This document shows positions 1 through 5,730 of a stretch of 10,992 nt of DNA, in pieces. How positions within the stretch are numbered: position 1 is the stretch's first letter; every line of letters starts with the position of its first letter. The translations under genes and the position numbers were made by a program. Below the pieces are notes generated by a model that did not search any database, was not told the DNA's origin, and was given only the letters and a program-made list of their open reading frames with translations. The DNA is from Verrucomicrobiota bacterium (GTDB lineage: Bacteria > Verrucomicrobiota > Verrucomicrobiia > Limisphaerales > UBA1096): positions 1 to 10,992 of the forward strand of contig DQOE01000079.1 in the NCBI GenBank assembly GCA_015658765.1. The letters are read 5' to 3'.

Positions 1-191
1 AAGTGCCCGATCAGGTCGTGGGTCAGCGGCCGCTCCTTCGGGGTGTCGTTCAGGAACATGCCGATCACGGCGCCCATGTTGTGCTCCACCTGAATAACGA
101 ACACCTTTTCCTCGTTCCCGATGAAGACAGCGCAGCCACTGTTCGCGGGAAGAATCCCTCGCACTTCAACCGATACTGCGTCCTGACTCAT
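1..191 (-). CDS. DUF151 / bifunctional nuclease-family protein, partial (N-terminal 63 residues)
   Basis: The gene starts at ATG 191-189 and runs off the left edge, so the C-terminus is missing. The visible protein begins MSQDAVSVEVRGILPANSG, followed by CAVFIGNEEKVFVI, an 'MGAVIGMFL' stretch and 'KERPLTHDLIGHL'. This layout (EVRGILP, then FIGNEEKVFVI, then the PKERPLTHDL block) is the hallmark of the DUF151 / bifunctional nuclease domain, a small family with reported DNase/RNase activity in plants and many uncharacterised bacterial members. An in-frame TGA lies 15 codons upstream, and no clear Shine-Dalgarno sequence precedes the ATG. It lies 56 bases downstream of tcdA on the same strand and may be co-transcribed with it. 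Family assignment is strong; the cellular role is unknown. Confidence 0.8.
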   Translation of the reverse strand, partial: MSQDAVSVEVRGILPANSGCAVFIGNEEKVFVIQVEHNMGAVIGMFLNDTPKERPLTHDLIGH

Positions 192-247
192 CGCCAAGAC
201 GGTAGCACCGCCCAAGCCAAAAACAAGCCCGGCTCACGCCGTAAAAA

Positions 248-1075
248 TCACGCAGAACACTCGCCGGCCAAGCGCCGAACCACCTCTCCCGCCGCAGCAA
301 AACCGAACGCCCCGGTCACGAATGTCGTCGCGCCGAAGCCCCGCTCACAATTGAGCTTGAGCGACGATGACGACTCCCCCGCTTCCCTGCGACTGGCGCA
401 CACCGTGCCATCCGTCTTCGGATAAACCGGCGGCTCCGGCGAGAAAACACACGGCACACCCATCCTCTTACCCTCCCTTGGAAAACCATGATCCCGGCGC
501 AACTGCGCACGCACCTTGGAGAGCAGCGGATCGTTGGTGGACTTGGCCAAGTCGGCCACCGCCGCTCGCGTGCCATCGCGCCGTCCGCCCGCCGCGCCGC
601 TGGTGATCACCGGGATGCCCCGCTCCCGACAGTCGGCGATGAGTCGTGCCTTGTTGCTGACATTGTCGATCGCGTCCACGACATAATCAAAGCCGTCCGC
701 CAAGATTGCGCCGCTTGTTTTGTCGTTGAAAAACTCCGCGCGCGCCCTCACCCGACAGTCGGGGTTGATCGCCGCGACGCGCTTGGCCAACTCCTCCACC
801 TTGAATTTGCCGAAGCCACCGTCAAGCGCCGGCAACTGCCGGTTCACATTCGTCACGCAGACCTCGTCTAGATCCACCAGCGTCAACCCCCCGACACCCG
901 AACGTGCCAGCGCCTCGACCGTCCACGACCCCACGCCGCCCACGCCGACGACGCAGACATGCGCCTGGCCAAGCGCCCGCAACCCCGCCTCCCCATAAAG
1001 CCGGGCAATGCCCCCGAACCGGTCTGATTGTGTTTTGCCGATGCCCAAAACCCTTGAGAAAACTTCAAACTGCAA
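248..1075 (-). CDS. tcdA: tRNA threonylcarbamoyladenosine dehydratase (TcdA/CsdL, ThiF/E1 family)
   Basis: A 275-residue ThiF/E1-like protein, close to the usual TcdA length. TcdA uses ATP to cyclise the tRNA modification t6A37 to ct6A. The Rossmann nucleotide-binding loop GVGGVGS lies near residues 44-50. The acidic strand VDLDEV with NVNRQ follows (about 67-80; N76, N78, R79, Q80), the ATP-contacting block of the family. Typical TcdA segments also occur: RFGGIARLYG (about 19-28), VDAIDNVSNK, TSGAAGG, a 'VADLAKSTNDPL' segment where the family usually has VADISKT.DPL, and PVYPK near the C-terminus. The start is uncertain: the frame opens at TTG 1075-1073 after an in-frame TAG at 1090-1088, with no good Shine-Dalgarno; a TTG at 1048 is an alternative. 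Two exact TTGGCCAA palindromes (543, 783) lie inside and both read Leu-Ala-Lys. The sulfur-transfer partners CsdA/CsdE are not nearby. Confidence 0.92.
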   Translation of the reverse strand: MQFEVFSRVLGIGKTQSDRFGGIARLYGEAGLRALGQAHVCVVGVGGVGSWTVEALARSGVGGLTLVDLDEVCVTNVNRQLPALDGGFGKFKVEELAKRVAAINPDCRVRARAEFFNDKTSGAILADGFDYVVDAIDNVSNKARLIADCRERGIPVITSGAAGGRRDGTRAAVADLAKSTNDPLLSKVRAQLRRDHGFPREGKRMGVPCVFSPEPPVYPKTDGTVCASRREAGESSSSLKLNCERGFGATTFVTGAFGFAAAGEVVRRLAGECSA

Positions 1076-1083
1076 CCGAATAA

Positions 1084-1260
1084 TCAGCTACGCCCCTGCA
1101 ACTCTTCGGTTGCTGTGAATGGCAGCCCGCGGTCTCCGTTAAATTGGCTTCGAAGGCGTCGGTCGCTGGAGCTGGCTTTGCGGCGGATGACCTCCGGGGC
1201 CACGAGATTGCCGGACTCGCGCCGCGCCCGGCGGCCCGCCAGCCAATCCTCAAAACTCAT
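1084..1260 (-). CDS. Small hypothetical protein (58 residues)
   Basis: This ORF is not recognised as a known family. It starts MSFEDWLAGRRARRESGNL and is rich in Arg and Ser with no membrane segment. ATG 1260-1258 is chosen because AGGGAG sits just upstream, although the spacing is short; an upstream in-frame ATG at 1308 would overlap the preceding ORF by 38 bases. It begins 10 bases after the stop of the 1271-1576 ORF and ends 8 bases before the TTG start of tcdA, so it probably belongs to the same transcript. The tight spacing supports a real gene, but the low-complexity basic composition leaves doubt. No function is proposed. Confidence 0.45.
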   Translation of the reverse strand: MSFEDWLAGRRARRESGNLVAPEVIRRKASSSDRRLRSQFNGDRGLPFTATEELQGRS

Positions 1261-1270
1261 CACTCCCTGT

Positions 1271-1576
1271 TTAGGAATGCAGGGGACTTTCGACTCCAAT
1301 TTCATCACTCACCTCCGCGACCAAGTGTTCGCAGACAACCAGGTTATCGTATTCCGGCAACGCCGCAAGCCGGCGCACTTCAGGCCAGTCCATTTCCAAC
1401 TGCCCGCGCAATGCCACGGCCAAAAGTTTGCGGGCACAATCCCGCGCCTCTTCATTCGGGCTCGGGTACGTGGAAACCAAGACACGTTCGACCAACAAGT
1501 CTTCCGGCTGAAAAACCTGAACCAACCCGTACGGTCCAGCGATTTCGCGGCGCTGGGTCCGGGCAAAGTTCTCCAC
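1271..1576 (-). CDS. Hypothetical protein, probable 3' portion of a frameshifted gene
   Basis: The 101-residue frame opens at GTG 1576-1574. An in-frame TGA lies four codons upstream and there is no Shine-Dalgarno, so this is unlikely to be the native start. The protein contains 'REIAGPYGLVQVFQPEDLLVERV', two helix-rich stretches with conserved-looking Asp/Arg, and 'DWPEVRRLAALPEYDNLVV'. The 'PEDLLVEKL ... D...A..LL ... W..' pattern is faintly like the C-terminal half of nucleotidyltransferase-like proteins (AbiEii/DUF6036 type), but the catalytic GG and D.D motifs are absent, so this is only a suggestion. The adjacent +1 frame upstream (1649-1577) has coding character, and the two read as one protein if a base is removed from the A-run at 1583-1586. 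Confidence 0.5.
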   Translation of the reverse strand: MENFARTQRREIAGPYGLVQVFQPEDLLVERVLVSTYPSPNEEARDCARKLLAVALRGQLEMDWPEVRRLAALPEYDNLVVCEHLVAEVSDEIGVESPLHS

Positions 1577-1649
1577 CGAGACTTTTCAATGTTGCGTCGG
1601 TCTCCGCGGCAATCTCTCTCAAAGCGGCTTGGATGGCCTCTTGTTCCAC
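1577..1649 (-). pseudogene. Probable 5' portion of the gene continued at 1271-1576, separated by a frameshift
   Basis: A frame starting at GTG 1649-1647 encodes MEQEAIQAALREIAAETDATLK, a credible amphipathic helical N-terminus, before passing into sequence without coding character. A strong GGAGGAGG lies at 1672-1665, about 15 bases from the GTG, rather far. Removing one base from the four-A run (TTTT at 1583-1586 on the plus strand) joins this frame to the 101-residue frame and gives one product of about 125 residues with a ribosome binding site. Either the gene is decayed, or the base is a sequencing or assembly error; programmed shifting is less likely because no slippery heptamer is evident. 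Confidence 0.35.
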
Positions 1650-1748
1650 GCCGCGAAATTAAATCCTCCTCCCGGCCCAAGCGAGAGGAAAGCGTCTTGC
1701 GACGGGGGAGAGGCGGCTCTACTTTCCGGGCCTCATCACTTTGTCGCC

Positions 1749-3146
1749 ATGAAACGTGTCTTTACCATTCTCGCCGCCGTCCTGCTTGGCTTCGCCCATG
1801 CCCAAGCCAAGCCGAATGTGTTGTTTATCGCCATCGACGATTTGAACGACTGGATCGGTGCGCTGGGCGGGCATCCGCAGGCCCGGACACCGAACCTCGA
1901 TCGCCTGGCCAAGCGGGCCACCCTGTTCACCCGCGCCTACTGCCAGGCCCCGGCCTGCAACCCGTCGCGCGCGTCGCTGATGACCGGCATCCTGCCCTCG
2001 ACCTCCGGCGTGTACCTGAACTCGCAGCCGTGGCGCGCCGCCATGCCGAACGCGGTCACGCTGCCGCAGCATTTCATGAAGCACGGCTACTGGGCCGGCG
2101 GCTCGGGCAAGATTTATCACGGGCCATTTCCCGATCCGCCATCGTGGAACCGCTACTGGCCCAGCCCGACGAAGAACAAGCCCAACGATCCGCAACCGGC
2201 AAAGCGCCCGGTCAACGGCATCCCCAAGGCGGCGCATTTCGACTGGGGGCCGGTCGATGTGGCGGACGAAAAAATGGGTGACCACCTGGTCGCCGACTGG
2301 GTGATCGGCCAGCTTGGCCGCAAGCGCGACAAGCCGTTCTTCCTCGCCTGCGGCATCTACCGGCCGCACCTGCCGTGGTACGTGCCGCAAAAATATTTTG
2401 ACCTGTTCGACGCGGAAAAACTGACCCTACCCAACGTGCCGGATGACGACCTCGACGACATCCCTGCCGCCGGCGTGAAGATGGCCCAACCGCAGGGCGA
2501 CCACGCGCGGGTGCTCAGGCACGAGCAGTGGCGCAAGGCAGTGCACGGGTATCTCGCCGCGACCGCCTTTGCCGACGCGCAGGTGGGCCGCGTGCTCGAT
2601 GCGCTCGACAAAAGCGGCCAGGCTGACAACACCATCGTCGTGTTGTGGACTGATCACGGGTGGCATCTCGGCGAGAAAAAGCATTGGCGCAAGTTCACGC
2701 TGTGGGAGGAGTCCGCACGCACGCCGCTGATGTTTGTCGTGCCCAAGGGCTTGGCCAAGGCGCTGCCGGGCGGCACCCTCGCCGATGTGCGGGTGGACCG
2801 GCCAGTGGGGTTGATCGACATTTACCCGACACTACTCGACCTGTGCGGACTCGCGGCCAACCCGGCCAACGAGGGCCGGAGCCTCGCGCCGCTGCTTGCC
2901 GACAAAAATGCCAAGTGGCAGCGACCCGCCCTCACCACGCACGGGCGAAACAACCACGGGCTGCGCACCGCGCGCTGGCGTTACATCCGGTATGCCGACG
3001 GCAGCGAGGAATTGTACGACCACGAGGCCGACCCGAACGAGTGGCGCAACCTCGCCGATAACCCGAAACTGGCCAAGACAAAGAAGCGGCTGGCCAGGTG
3101 GCTGCCCAACACCAACGCCCCCAACGCCAAACAGCGGAAAAGGTGA
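1749..3146 (+). CDS. Secreted sulfatase, iduronate-2-sulfatase-like (alkaline phosphatase/sulfatase fold)
   Basis: A 465-residue formylglycine-dependent sulfatase that should hydrolyse a sulfate ester, probably on a polysaccharide or glycosaminoglycan. A signal peptide covers residues 1-20 (MKRVFTILAAVLLGFAHAQA). KPNVLFIAIDDLND follows, with the calcium-binding Asp30 and Asp31. The signature CNPSR has Cys70 as the residue converted to formylglycine, followed by ASLMTGILPS. Further active-site candidates are Lys121 and His124 (GSGKIYHG), His207 (GIYRPHLPW), Asp302-His303 (LWTDHGWHLGEKKHW) and Lys315. ATG 1749 is chosen because it begins the signal peptide; the frame opens earlier at 1629 but that extension is not protein-like. 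There is no clear Shine-Dalgarno; a weak promoter candidate (TTGCGA at 1697, TACTTT at 1720, 17 bases apart) lies just upstream. The order of motifs fits iduronate-2-sulfatase relatives such as the S1_7 group; the substrate is unknown. No sulfatase-maturing enzyme is in the window. Confidence 0.93.
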   Translation: MKRVFTILAAVLLGFAHAQAKPNVLFIAIDDLNDWIGALGGHPQARTPNLDRLAKRATLFTRAYCQAPACNPSRASLMTGILPSTSGVYLNSQPWRAAMPNAVTLPQHFMKHGYWAGGSGKIYHGPFPDPPSWNRYWPSPTKNKPNDPQPAKRPVNGIPKAAHFDWGPVDVADEKMGDHLVADWVIGQLGRKRDKPFFLACGIYRPHLPWYVPQKYFDLFDAEKLTLPNVPDDDLDDIPAAGVKMAQPQGDHARVLRHEQWRKAVHGYLAATAFADAQVGRVLDALDKSGQADNTIVVLWTDHGWHLGEKKHWRKFTLWEESARTPLMFVVPKGLAKALPGGTLADVRVDRPVGLIDIYPTLLDLCGLAANPANEGRSLAPLLADKNAKWQRPALTTHGRNNHGLRTARWRYIRYADGSEELYDHEADPNEWRNLADNPKLAKTKKRLARWLPNTNAPNAKQRKR

Positions 3147-3153
3147 CGGAGCA

Positions 3154-3175
3154 TTGGCCTGCGCTTGGCCAAGCG
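3154..3175. repeat. 22-base repeat containing the iterated palindrome, copy A (intergenic)
   Basis: TTGGCCTGCGC followed directly by TTGGCCAAGCG. An identical 22-base copy lies at 3839-3860 inside the neighbouring gene. Bases 3161-3176 form a perfect 16-base palindrome, GCGCTTGGCCAAGCGC. With flanking bases (3158-3179) it can fold into a hairpin with a GGCC loop and one G-U pair. It lies between the convergent sulfatase and coiled-coil genes, where a bidirectional terminator would be expected, but no T-run follows on either strand. Confidence 0.85.
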
Positions 3176-3183
3176 CGGGCGGG

Positions 3184-4065
3184 CTATTCCGGCGGCGGCG
3201 GGACGGGATAGGGTGGCAACGGCAGCAGAGGCGGTTCGCCGTTGTCGAAGATGATTTCGCCCGGTTCCTCCCCTTCCGTGAAGATTTCACTTTCCTCGAA
3301 AATGAACGCCTCGCCGACATCGTCGCCCACGGTCAAGGTCTTAATCACCGAAGCCTCGATGGCTCCGGTGGGCAATTGAATCGAGAAGTTTAACGCCTCT
3401 GACGAGGCTCCCGCGCCGTCGCCACCACTGCTGTAGCTCATGACTTGAACAGACCGTGAGGAACGATTGTTATATTGCTCAACCTGATCCGATGTGAGGA
3501 AGCCGGCCAGACGCATTCGCTCTTCCTTCTTGAGTTGCTTTAAAATCTCCGGCAAGCGCTTGGGATCAAACCCCTGGCCTTCCTCCGGCATCATGGCTTC
3601 GCGGCGTCTGGCATGAAACTCGTCCCGCAGCTTGGCCAGTTGCTCCGCTTGAAACGGGTTCAGCCCAAGCTGCTTGGTGAGTTGCTGGTTGCGGCGCTCG
3701 CGAGACTTGGCCATGGCATCCTCCATTTGTTGGCGCTGCTCTTCGCGTTGGCGCTCTTCGCGGTCCTCAAGGTGCTGCTCGACGAACGGCTCGAGTGTGA
3801 CCCAAAGATCCTCGCTGTCGAACGGTGCCTGTGCTGGCTTGGCCTGCGCTTGGCCAAGCGGCTCGGCTCGGAGCTGGTTGATCAGCCGCGACTGCCGGCT
3901 GACAGTCTGCTGCAGATCTTCCAGCCGTTGTTCCAATGCCGAGATTGTTTTTGCATTGGCTTGAAACAGCTCCGTGTTCTCGGCGCTCTTCCTGCGGCTC
4001 GCAGCGAAAATAAGCATCAAGGCGACAAAGCCCAATATGATGCCGAGCGTTGCTTTTGAGTTCAT
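3184..4065 (-). CDS. Membrane-anchored coiled-coil protein with LTxxQ-like helical region; function unknown
   Basis: This 293-residue protein is not recognised by name. Residues 6-22 form one hydrophobic N-terminal segment (a signal anchor), leaving the remainder most likely periplasmic. Residues about 30-66 are heptad-like coiled coil. Residues about 95-130 are a highly charged Glu/Arg/Gln helix. Residues about 132-205 resemble the Spy/CpxP-like LTxxQ fold: 'GLNPFQAEQLAKLRDEF ... ' closing with 'FLTSDQVEQYNN'. A Ser/Gly-rich linker follows, then an acidic stretch and a Pro-rich tail (PPLLPLPPYPVPPPPE). GAGCGAGG nine bases before ATG 4065-4063 supports the start. It faces the ankyrin gene across a 181-base region and has a strong terminator-like hairpin in its own leader. 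A periplasmic sensing or scaffolding role is possible but is inference only. Confidence 0.8.
   Translation of the reverse strand: MNSKATLGIILGFVALMLIFAASRRKSAENTELFQANAKTISALEQRLEDLQQTVSRQSRLINQLRAEPLGQAQAKPAQAPFDSEDLWVTLEPFVEQHLEDREERQREEQRQQMEDAMAKSRERRNQQLTKQLGLNPFQAEQLAKLRDEFHARRREAMMPEEGQGFDPKRLPEILKQLKKEERMRLAGFLTSDQVEQYNNRSSRSVQVMSYSSGGDGAGASSEALNFSIQLPTGAIEASVIKTLTVGDDVGEAFIFEESEIFTEGEEPGEIIFDNGEPPLLPLPPYPVPPPPE
3839..3860. repeat. 22-base repeat containing the iterated palindrome, copy B (coding)
   Basis: Identical to 3154-3175. It lies inside the coiled-coil gene and is read on the minus strand as Leu-Gly-Gln-Ala-Gln-Ala-Lys in the linker after the coiled coil (about residues 70-76). 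A diverged relative is seen on the minus strand of ubiX around 10372-10353 (GGCCTGCGC then CTGGCCAAGG). Confidence 0.85.
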
Positions 4066-4080
4066 CGGTGAAAACCTCGC

Positions 4081-4134
4081 TCAAAAAATAAAGAAAGCAG
4101 GGCCAAGCTGCATACGGTTTAGCCCAACCCTGCT
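4081..4134 (-). terminator. Rho-independent terminator-like hairpin in the leader of the 3184-4065 gene
   Basis: On the minus strand AGCAGGG (4134-4128) pairs with CCCTGCT (4102-4096). An inner stem GGGCT (4125-4121) with AGCTT is possible, including G-U pairs. The 3' arm is followed at once by TTCTTTATTTTTT (to 4083). The Shine-Dalgarno of the 3184-4065 gene starts only a few bases further on, so the structure lies within that gene's 5' leader rather than after any known gene. It could act as an attenuator or end a short leader RNA. Confidence 0.6.
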
Positions 4135-4143
4135 ACCTCTCCA

Positions 4144-4160
4144 CTCGAAGAGGTTTCGAG
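4144..4160. other. Small inverted repeat in the divergent intergenic region
   Basis: CTCGAA (4144-4149) and TTCGAG (4155-4160) form a perfect six-base stem with a five-base loop. On the minus strand it would sit just upstream of the terminator-like hairpin and could be the first stem of a leader or small RNA; as DNA it could equally be an operator. An overlapping alternative stem, CCTCT/AGAGG (4136-4153), is also possible. Confidence 0.35.
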
Positions 4161-4168
4161 AAACAGTC

Positions 4169-4211
4169 AGCCCAAGTTCCGGGCGAGTCAACCCGTTTTC
4201 AGGCTTTTTTT
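4169..4211 (+). terminator. Weak terminator-like structure before the ankyrin gene
   Basis: On the plus strand AGCC (4169-4172) can pair with GGCT (4202-4205), enclosing CGGG/CCCG (4180-4183 with 4192-4195). Seven T residues follow at 4205-4211. The stems are short and the interior is mostly open, so this is a marginal call. If real it would attenuate or insulate transcription entering the ankyrin gene. Confidence 0.25.
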
Positions 4212-4232
4212 AGCGCCGATTTCCGCGCTCGC

Positions 4233-4242
4233 CTTGGCCAAG
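4233..4242. repeat. CTTGGCCAAG palindrome in place of a ribosome binding site before the ankyrin gene
   Basis: A perfect ten-base copy of the iterated palindrome ends four bases before ATG 4247. No purine-rich Shine-Dalgarno is visible upstream of this ATG, so the palindrome fills the window a ribosome binding site would occupy. It is one of only two exact copies outside coding sequence. Confidence 0.8.
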
Positions 4243-4246
4243 CCGC

Positions 4247-5728
4247 ATGGGCAAACTGCGCTGCCTTGTGAGGAAATTCACCAAAATCATCGCCGGCTTG
4301 TTCGGCTTTTTCATCGCCGCATCGGCCTCCCTGCACGCGCAGGAGACCCCGCCGCCCGACATTTGGGCCGCCGCCGCCAAGGGCGACCTTGACCGCCTCA
4401 ACACGCTGCTCGCCGAGGACGGCGAAGCCGCCAACGCCCGCGACGAATCCGGCAACTCGCCCCTTCACCACGCTGCATGGAACAGCCAGCTCGCGGCGAT
4501 GCAACTGCTGCTCGACCACGACGCCGACATCAATCTGCAAAGCGACCAACTCTGGACGCCACTCCACTGGGCCACGCGCAACGGACGGGCACAGTCGGTC
4601 GGGTGGCTGCTCGATCACGGGGCCAATGTGGACGTCCCGGCGCACCTTGGCCAAACCGCGCTGCACATCGCCGCCGATCAAAATTACAGGGTGACCCTCT
4701 CACTGCTGCTCGCTGCCGAAGCCAACCCCAACGCGAAAGACATCAACGGCCAAACACCGGTTCACCTCGCTGCGCTCGACGGCTACACGGTGGTGGTGAC
4801 TCAACTACTTGACAACGGCGGCGACATCGAGGCCAAGACCAGCTGGGGTGCCACACCGCTCAGCGCCGCCGCCGCCCGCGGTCGCACCTCGACCGTCGCC
4901 GCGCTGCTCCTGCGCAAGGCCGAGGTCGATCCCAAGACCGACGCCGGCTGGACGCCGCTCTTCGCTGCTGTCGTCGGCAAATACAAGGGGCCGGCGCAGT
5001 TCCTGCGCAACAGCGGCGCGGATCTTCACATCGTCACCGGGGCCGGCAACACACTGCTGCACGCCGCCGCCTCGAGCGGCATGGACGAATGGATCGTCGA
5101 GCTGCTCGACGCCGGGCTCGGCATCAACGCGGAGGACGGCGGCGGCCGGACGCCGCTCGACCACGCCCACGAAAATCTCTGGACAAAAACCGCCGAACTG
5201 CTCCTGGCCAAGGGCGCCACGCCAGGGCCGAAGCCGACGCTGCATCACGCCGCCATTTCCGGCGACTTGGCCAAGGTGCGCCAACTCACCGCCGCCGGGG
5301 CCGACTTGGCCAAGCGCGACGACTGGCACCTCCCGCCGCGCAACTGGACGCCGCTCCACTACGCCGCCGCGGGCGGCGACGTGGCCGTGGTCGGGCATCT
5401 CATCCGCGCCGGGGCCGACCCGCGTTCGCTCGATTATTCCGGCTGGACACCGATGATCGTCGCGTTGGCCAAGCGCCACATCGCGGTCGCCAACGTGCTG
5501 AAAAAGTGGCAGTCGCTCCCCGGCATCGTGCGAATGAAGCACGACGGGCAGATGACCTTCGAGGTGATCGGCATCGCCGAAACACAGTGCGACATCGAGG
5601 CGTCAGTGGACTTGAAAAAGTGGAGCCGCGTTGGCCAGGTGACACTCGAAAACGGCCGGGGCAGTTTCCGGGACGTCCGCCGCATCCGGCTGCCCCGCTG
5701 CTTTTACCGGGCCAAGGCGGTGGAGTAG
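4247..5728 (+). CDS. Exported ankyrin-repeat protein with C-terminal 'DLKKW...FYR' module
   Basis: A 493-residue protein. Residues 1-31 form a signal peptide (basic start, hydrophobic core IIAGLFGFFIAASA, likely cleavage after SLHAQ), so the repeats are probably periplasmic or extracellular. About twelve ankyrin repeats of roughly 33 residues run from residue 38 to about 422; clear examples are GNSPLHHAAWN, WTPLHWATRNG, GQTALHIAAD, GQTPVHLAALDG, WTPLHYAAAGG and SGWTPMIVAL. Repeats 9-10 are irregular. The last 65 residues contain 'IEASVDLKKWSRVGQV ... FRD ... RCFYRAKA', which resembles a module at the ends of many verrucomicrobial secreted proteins. Ankyrin repeats bind proteins; the partner is unknown. 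The gene holds four exact TTGGCCAA sites (4647, 5267, 5306, 5465), more than any other gene here. It is convergent with the flippase gene with a 2-base gap. Confidence 0.9.
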   Translation: MGKLRCLVRKFTKIIAGLFGFFIAASASLHAQETPPPDIWAAAAKGDLDRLNTLLAEDGEAANARDESGNSPLHHAAWNSQLAAMQLLLDHDADINLQSDQLWTPLHWATRNGRAQSVGWLLDHGANVDVPAHLGQTALHIAADQNYRVTLSLLLAAEANPNAKDINGQTPVHLAALDGYTVVVTQLLDNGGDIEAKTSWGATPLSAAAARGRTSTVAALLLRKAEVDPKTDAGWTPLFAAVVGKYKGPAQFLRNSGADLHIVTGAGNTLLHAAASSGMDEWIVELLDAGLGINAEDGGGRTPLDHAHENLWTKTAELLLAKGATPGPKPTLHHAAISGDLAKVRQLTAAGADLAKRDDWHLPPRNWTPLHYAAAGGDVAVVGHLIRAGADPRSLDYSGWTPMIVALAKRHIAVANVLKKWQSLPGIVRMKHDGQMTFEVIGIAETQCDIEASVDLKKWSRVGQVTLENGRGSFRDVRRIRLPRCFYRAKAVE

Positions 5729-5730
5729 CT

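Noticed and set aside
3..425. Plus-strand 140-codon ORF at the left edge
   Set aside because: It is antisense to the DUF151 start and the tcdA end, both of which have clear family signatures; its own product is low-complexity.
1629..1748. Longer N-terminus for the sulfatase (start at 1629)
   Set aside because: The extension is not protein-like and would bury a textbook signal peptide that begins at 1749.
1115..2281. Plus-strand 388-codon ORF
   Set aside because: Its second half is an alternative frame of the sulfatase and its first half is antisense to two small minus-strand ORFs; the product is Arg/Pro-rich without domains.
4096..4134. The hairpin at 4096-4134 as a tRNA or known riboswitch
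   Set aside because: No cloverleaf, no T-loop sequence and no recognisable aptamer core; a simple stem with a T-rich tail fits a terminator.
4805..5542. Minus-strand 245-codon ORF inside the ankyrin gene
   Set aside because: An antisense frame kept open by GC-rich codon bias; the plus frame shows regular ankyrin repeats.
4247..5728. DNA tandem repeats in the ankyrin gene
   Set aside because: The repetition is at protein level; the nucleotide sequences of the repeats are diverged, so no recent tandem expansion is visible.
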